A stretch of DNA of 64,000 bases from Astropecten irregularis (lineage: Eukaryota > Echinodermata > Asteroidea > Paxillosida > Astropectinidae): positions 9,816,614 to 9,880,613 of the forward strand of contig OZ020247.1 in the NCBI GenBank assembly GCA_963971285.1, given 5' to 3'. The notes beneath the pieces were generated by a model, which saw only the letters and a program-made list of their open reading frames with translations, was not told the origin of the DNA and made no database searches. Shown one piece after another: positions 24,201-30,200 of this stretch. Position numbers and translations under genes: made by a program. The first letter of the stretch is position 1, and every line of letters begins with the position of its first letter.

Positions 24201-27200
24201 AAGTAGTCATAAGGTACCGTTTTGGACCGTCCATCATATTCTTTTGCCATTTTATATTTTTTACATCATAAAACTCAATTTATAATTAGTCCCTCCAGAT
24301 GGTACCGACAAATTGGGTGGCTCATGAACTATATAACCTGGCTGCTACAGGCGCACGAAGGCTAATCAAGCACAAAGCCATCTCTTACCTCACAAGTGCA
24401 TGTACCCATTTACACCAGGTTGAAGAGAAGCAATATGTGACAAAGTATCTTGCCCAAGGACGTAAGCACCACTAACCCATGACTGGATTCGAACCCACAA
24501 TCTGTAGATTGGCCCCAAGATCTTGAGTACAAAACGTCCCGAGCCATTAGGCCACAGCCCTCCACAAAGCCATGGTTCAAGCAGGACTCTTATCAAAGGA
24601 TTTTTTTCCCTCCATTTTTGACAGAAGTCCCCCATGATCAAAAAACGAGCCCTTTTAAACCACTATTTGCAAGATACACATCTTGTCATCTTGTAGGGCA
24701 CTGCAGTTTGCTGCAATTTTTCTACATGTATTTCCACCGCTTTTTTCAGTTTAAAGGGAGCATATAGGATTTGTTTGAAATAAAAGGCTCCCATATCTGA
24801 CGTCACGAAATCACACAGATTTGTCTGCTGCCCCCATTGACAAAATTTAGAGAATCTGAATTTTGGGGAGCTTGCGGATTGAGCATGTTGAGTAATTTAA
24901 GGATTATAAGCAAGGTTTGAACATCCACTTTAAGATCAAGATTTCACACTTGCATCGAATCATGATAATGGGAATCGGGCATCAGGTATGTAGACAGATG
25001 ACAAAGTGATCTTCACTCTTTTCTTTTTGCTTCTTTTGGTCATTTTTTGTTTTACCAGAATGCAGCCATTTTTGAGCAGCATTATCCAGAGACATTGAAG
25101 AACATTTTCGTCATCAACGCTCCTAAGATCTTCCCTCTTGCCTTCTCCATCATCAAGCCATTCCTGCAGCAAAATACTCGGAGGAAGGTCAGCGTTTTAG
25201 GAAGTGAGTTATGCCGAGACGTAATGTCAGGGCTTTTGTTTTAATTTTGGGATGCGAACTTGAAAAAACAGAAGATGGTAATGCCACCCCTAGTCACCAA
25301 GGTAATGGCTCAGGGGCACCAAGGCAATGACTAGAGGCAACAAGACAATGACCAGGGGCACCAAGGCAATGACCAGAGGCACCAAGGCAATGACCAGGAG
25401 CACCAAGGCAACGACCAGGGGCACCAAGGCAACGAACAGGGGCACCAAGGCAATGATCAGGGGCACCAAGGCAATGATCAGGGGCAACAAGGCAATGCTC
25501 AGGGGCAACAAGGCAATGATCAGGGGCAACAAGGCAATGACCAGGGGCATCAAGGCAATGACCAGGGGCATCAAGGCAATGACCAGGGGCACCAAGGCAG
25601 TTCTTATGGACACCTAGACAATTTTGTTTGGCGCCGTCATAAAAGTTCAAGCATTAGGCATCAAAACCATTGCCTCCAGTTCTCTGTATATTGTCCCTGT
25701 CCCAGTTATAGTGGAATGCCACTTTAACAAACACGCCGGGATGCACAGATATTGTCCGTTATAGCGGTCATTCGTTATAGTGATCAATGTTCAGCAGGCA
25801 TATACATTGTACACACAAATTGGGAGCCAAGGATGATGTTTGGTATAGCCAAATGTTCGGTATAGCAGCGTTCCACTGTATTTGCTATGTGTGACCTTGA
25901 TTGATCATAGTTCCCTGTATAAGTGATGGATATTCAATGTGACAGTGCATCATATTCTGTTGCCTGTTATGCAATTTCTGCTTGTATGAAAGATACTATC
26001 ATACTTTGGTAGCATGCTGAAACAGAAATCTTCACAGATTTACCTATAACTTACAGGGTATAAAGATAGTGATGGTAGTAACATACTGTTAATATATTTT
26101 AGCCTGACATGCTGTATTTATCCAGAAAAGAGTGAAACAAGTGACCAAAATTATTTTTGAAGATCAAAAATAAGATGTTTTCTCAAAAAATGGGCACCGT
26201 TTGGCTATTGTACCCTGTTCAGGTGATTGGAAGGAGGTCCTGCTGAGGCACGTAGATCCTGATAACCTGCCAGTCCACTGGGGAGGCACTGCTACAGGGC
26301 CAGACGGAGACCCCAAATGCACGCACAAAGTGAGTATGAGGCTGGGATCTTTTTCCTTGTTTGTGTCTTTCCTCGAAGCACTCAGGGGTCGATTTCACGA
26401 AGGTTAACCTCTACAAAGAGCTGCAATGTATCATTAAAAGCAGCGTACAGGATTTGCAAGGCCTCCAAAAAATTTTTTATTGAGTTTGAGACAGAAAATT
26501 GACTCAACAGTTCGTAAACAGTGCAAACAGTCACCATGGGAAATCTTGGTTCATCAGATGCTGGGTTTTTCAAGGAAATCAAGATTTAGTGTCTTTTGAA
26601 AAGATCGTTTGTAGGAACAATTTAGTAGCATTTCGAAAGCGTGGTGTAACCGTGAGGGATTCGAAAGGGGGCAAGATTATTTCAGCCGTATTTCTGCTAT
26701 CCAGATGAACAAAGTGTAAAAAGGTACATGATACAACATCTGTAAGGAAGTTTAAGACCTTCACTTCATTCAGCCAAAGCGCAAATCCTATATGCTCCCT
26801 TTAAGTCTTACAATTGATAGTAAAGTTCCGATGAGTTTGGTGAAATCGACCCCAGAAGTGGTAGGTTTGCTTTTATATCAAAAGTCACTGAATCTCTGCA
26901 TGTATAGCTGGAAAGGATGGTGAACTTGTGGCATGAAGGCTGTTTTCTCTTGGTTGAGGACAATAGACTGCAAAGTCAGCGCTGTGGAACATTTGAGGGC
27001 ACCAAGGCAAAACGAGGCACGGATGACAGAAAAAGAGGGATTTTATTCCATAAGTAAGCGTTTTAGTCTGCAGAACAAGAAGTATGTGTAGGAATAATAA
27101 TGTGTAACCTGTGTATTGAGAAATTAAAATACATGGGTTTACACTTAAGCAGTTTTGATCGCAACTTCAAAGTAAGGCACTTCCACGCATGTGCACTTTT

Positions 27201-30200
27201 CGAAGTGTAAACCCGTGTATTACAAACAGGGAAGGTTGAAGTTCATGCTTTCTTATTTTCTTCATTTGGATCTGCAGATAGTCTTGGGTGGTAAAGTTCC
27301 AGAGAGCTATTATATCAAAGGAAGAGATGTATCCAGTCAAGGAATGACCAGCCATCTACTATCAAGAGGGAACAGCCTGAATCTAACTTACATTGTCACA
27401 AAACCAGGCAGTATACTCAGGTACACGTTGTTTTGTAGTCCGGGGCCCGATTTCATAAAACTTACGACGCGTCGCAGAGTTAAGACGCATCCTTTCTCTG
27501 TAGACTCATCACATAGATGCGACGCGTCGCAGCAACACGATTTGCGACGCGTCGCAGAGCTTTATGAAATCGGCCCCAGGCCCATATGGAAATTTCAGCA
27601 AGCTTGCTGCTAGCTTGTCCATGCTAGCTTGCTGCAAGCTTGTCCGTGCTAGCTTGCTGCAAGCTTGTCCGTGCTAGCTTGCTGCAAGCTTGTCCGTGCT
27701 AGCTTGCTGCAAGCTTGTCCGTGCTAGCTTGCTGCAAGCTTGTCCGTGCTAGCTTGCTGCAAGCTTGTCCTAATTTGCATTTTTGGTATCCTTGCAGCAA
27801 GCTTGCCACCCATATGCCTGCCTGGAAGCTTGCCTGCTTTGCTAACAAGCTTGTCCTAATTTGCGACGACAAGCTTGCATCCAAGCATTATTGCGGCAAG
27901 CTTGCTGCAAGGATACCATCATTGCAAATTATAGGCCTCACTTCTCTCAAGCTGCTTAGCACAAAACTACTACCGGGTTCATTTTTTACTTACCCGAAAA
28001 GTTTTGTAATAAGCAGCTTTCTGTTAGCGGTCCCTCCTGGGGTTGAAACTTGATATAGAAAATTACTGAATTAGAGACTGACTTCCCATTCTTTTGCCGG
28101 AAAAATATCACTGCGGTGCTTGCTGTCGACTTTTTTAAAACTTTAATACAGGAGGGTTTGTTATAGTGGTATGAGGCCCAGAAGAATTATGATTTATACC
28201 CTCAAATCTAGTTGTGGTGTTACCAGGGGTAGATTTCAAGAAGCCCTACAATCGATCGTAACTCGAGTTACAAAAGATAACCCATCGTATCCTATACAAC
28301 TTCAACATGGGGCTGCAATGTATCATGATTTCTACGATTGAAGTTACGATGAGTTTGGTGAAATCGACCCAAGGTCCATTAAAGGGAGCATATAGGATTT
28401 GCAAAGATGTGCTTTTTTGCTGAATTTGGTACTTAAAGGTAGTATCATACTGTGGCGGTCGCGGCGGAGGCAGAACATCTACCAGCGCCTCTTATCCCTC
28501 ACAAATATATTCATTAGCCATGCGAAAGGGTGAGCGGCTATTCAGAGCACAAGAGGGGATATAACGAACGGTGGACAAAGCCTAGGGGCTGTTCGTTGGG
28601 CGGAAGTTTACCACCACTTGGATTATAGTTGATAACATTTTGAATCAGAGCAACAACAAAGTGTGACATAAATAAACCTCACTAACACACAGCGTTTCCA
28701 ATTACTGAACTTGGACTTGATTGGTTTATTCACAGTTAAACAAGGATCAATCAATGAGGATTATGAGAAATCAATATGAGGATTATCAGAAACTATGTGT
28801 CAATCATAACAGCACTGTTTGCATGTGTTCGGTTATACCTCACAGGGTAACCCTCACCACTCAAAGAGTCTCCTAGTCTCCAAGAGGCTAACTCTTGTGG
28901 CTAAACGATCACTCAGGTAAACCTCGCTACCAACTATGTAGGATTCAATGCAATGAATAACCCTCCCACAGTCTACGTGGAAAGTCCCCTTCGGACAGGT
29001 AGTCCAGGTGCAATGAGCCCGAGGATTATAATAACCCTCAAGAGATCCTCAGATCCTCATACAATGAACCTCACACACGGCCAAGCCAGCACATTGATCA
29101 CAGGATCACAATTCAGCCATTACCGCACCAGAATGGTGTCTACAGACGACATGCAACCCGCTATATAACCAACCGATGTCCCACTAGCTATCCAGCCCTA
29201 GGTTCACACTCACGCTCAAACCCGGTTATACTATAACCCTGCCTACTTAACAAGTCCACTTACCGATAGCACTCTGAGCAACCCTCACGTTGAGACCAGA
29301 TCGTTCTCAAACTCTCTCGCTGGCACGGTAACTATGCACAGTCTACACAGTACACATGCATGGACCAGTCTGCCTATCAGACCACTCACACACACACTCT
29401 CAACACATGCGCTCAATAAAAAAACGACTCTTTTATGTAAAGTACACAAGTCTACGGCTGTTTCGTTACAATACTTTGGTAAGAGACCAAAACAGAAATG
29501 TTCACAGTTTTACGTATAACATACAGGGTATGAAGATGGTGGTGGTAGAAACATACCGTTAAATTGTTTCCGCCTGATATGGTGTATTTATCCAGAAATT
29601 AGTAAAACAACGACCGAAAATCATTTTGATCTTTTAAAAGATCAAAAATAAAAGAGAAAAGACTTACCGTGGCTGTTTTTCACTGTTTTCTCAAAAAGTG
29701 GGCACCGTATGGGACTGAAATTTTCACAGATGACTGTTGCTGTATCTGTCTTGATATTTTTGCCCAGGAATCTGCATTTCTGTGATAAAAACCAAAGTAC
29801 GATATTACCTTTAAACAGCAGTGAAGGTCTTTAAATTCCTTACAGACCTTGTTTCATGTACCTTTTTACGCTTTGTTCATCTGGATAGCAGAAATACGGT
29901 TGAAATAATCTTGCCCTCCTCTAAATACTTCACGGTTACACCACGCTTTCGAAATGCTTAAGAAATCGTTCGGACAAACGGATTTAGTGTCTTTTTAAAG
30001 GACACTAAATCTTGATATCCTTGAAAAACCCAGCATCTGATGAACCAAGATTTCCCACGATGACTGTTTGCACTGTTTATGAACTGTTATGTCCATTTTC
30101 TGTCTCAAACTCAATAATTTTTTGTTGGAGGCCTTGCAAAACCTGTACGCTGCCTTTAAAGGCAGTGTCATACTTTGGTAAGAAACCAAAACTGAAATGT

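Larger units (their letters stand above)
22713..25058 (+). other. SEC14L2: SEC14L intron 7
   Basis: Contains an AAT repeat (about 22786-22805), a family-J hairpin (23314-23456), a truncated GCGCATGCGC MITE (23558-23684), a minus-strand SINE (24345-24555) and a family-C fragment (24757-24800). 23690-24340 has no recognised feature. Confidence 0.82.

Noticed and set aside
25290-25650. ORFs of 96-118 codons on both strands
   Set aside because: Products of the 21-bp minisatellite in SEC14L intron 8, open in several frames at once.
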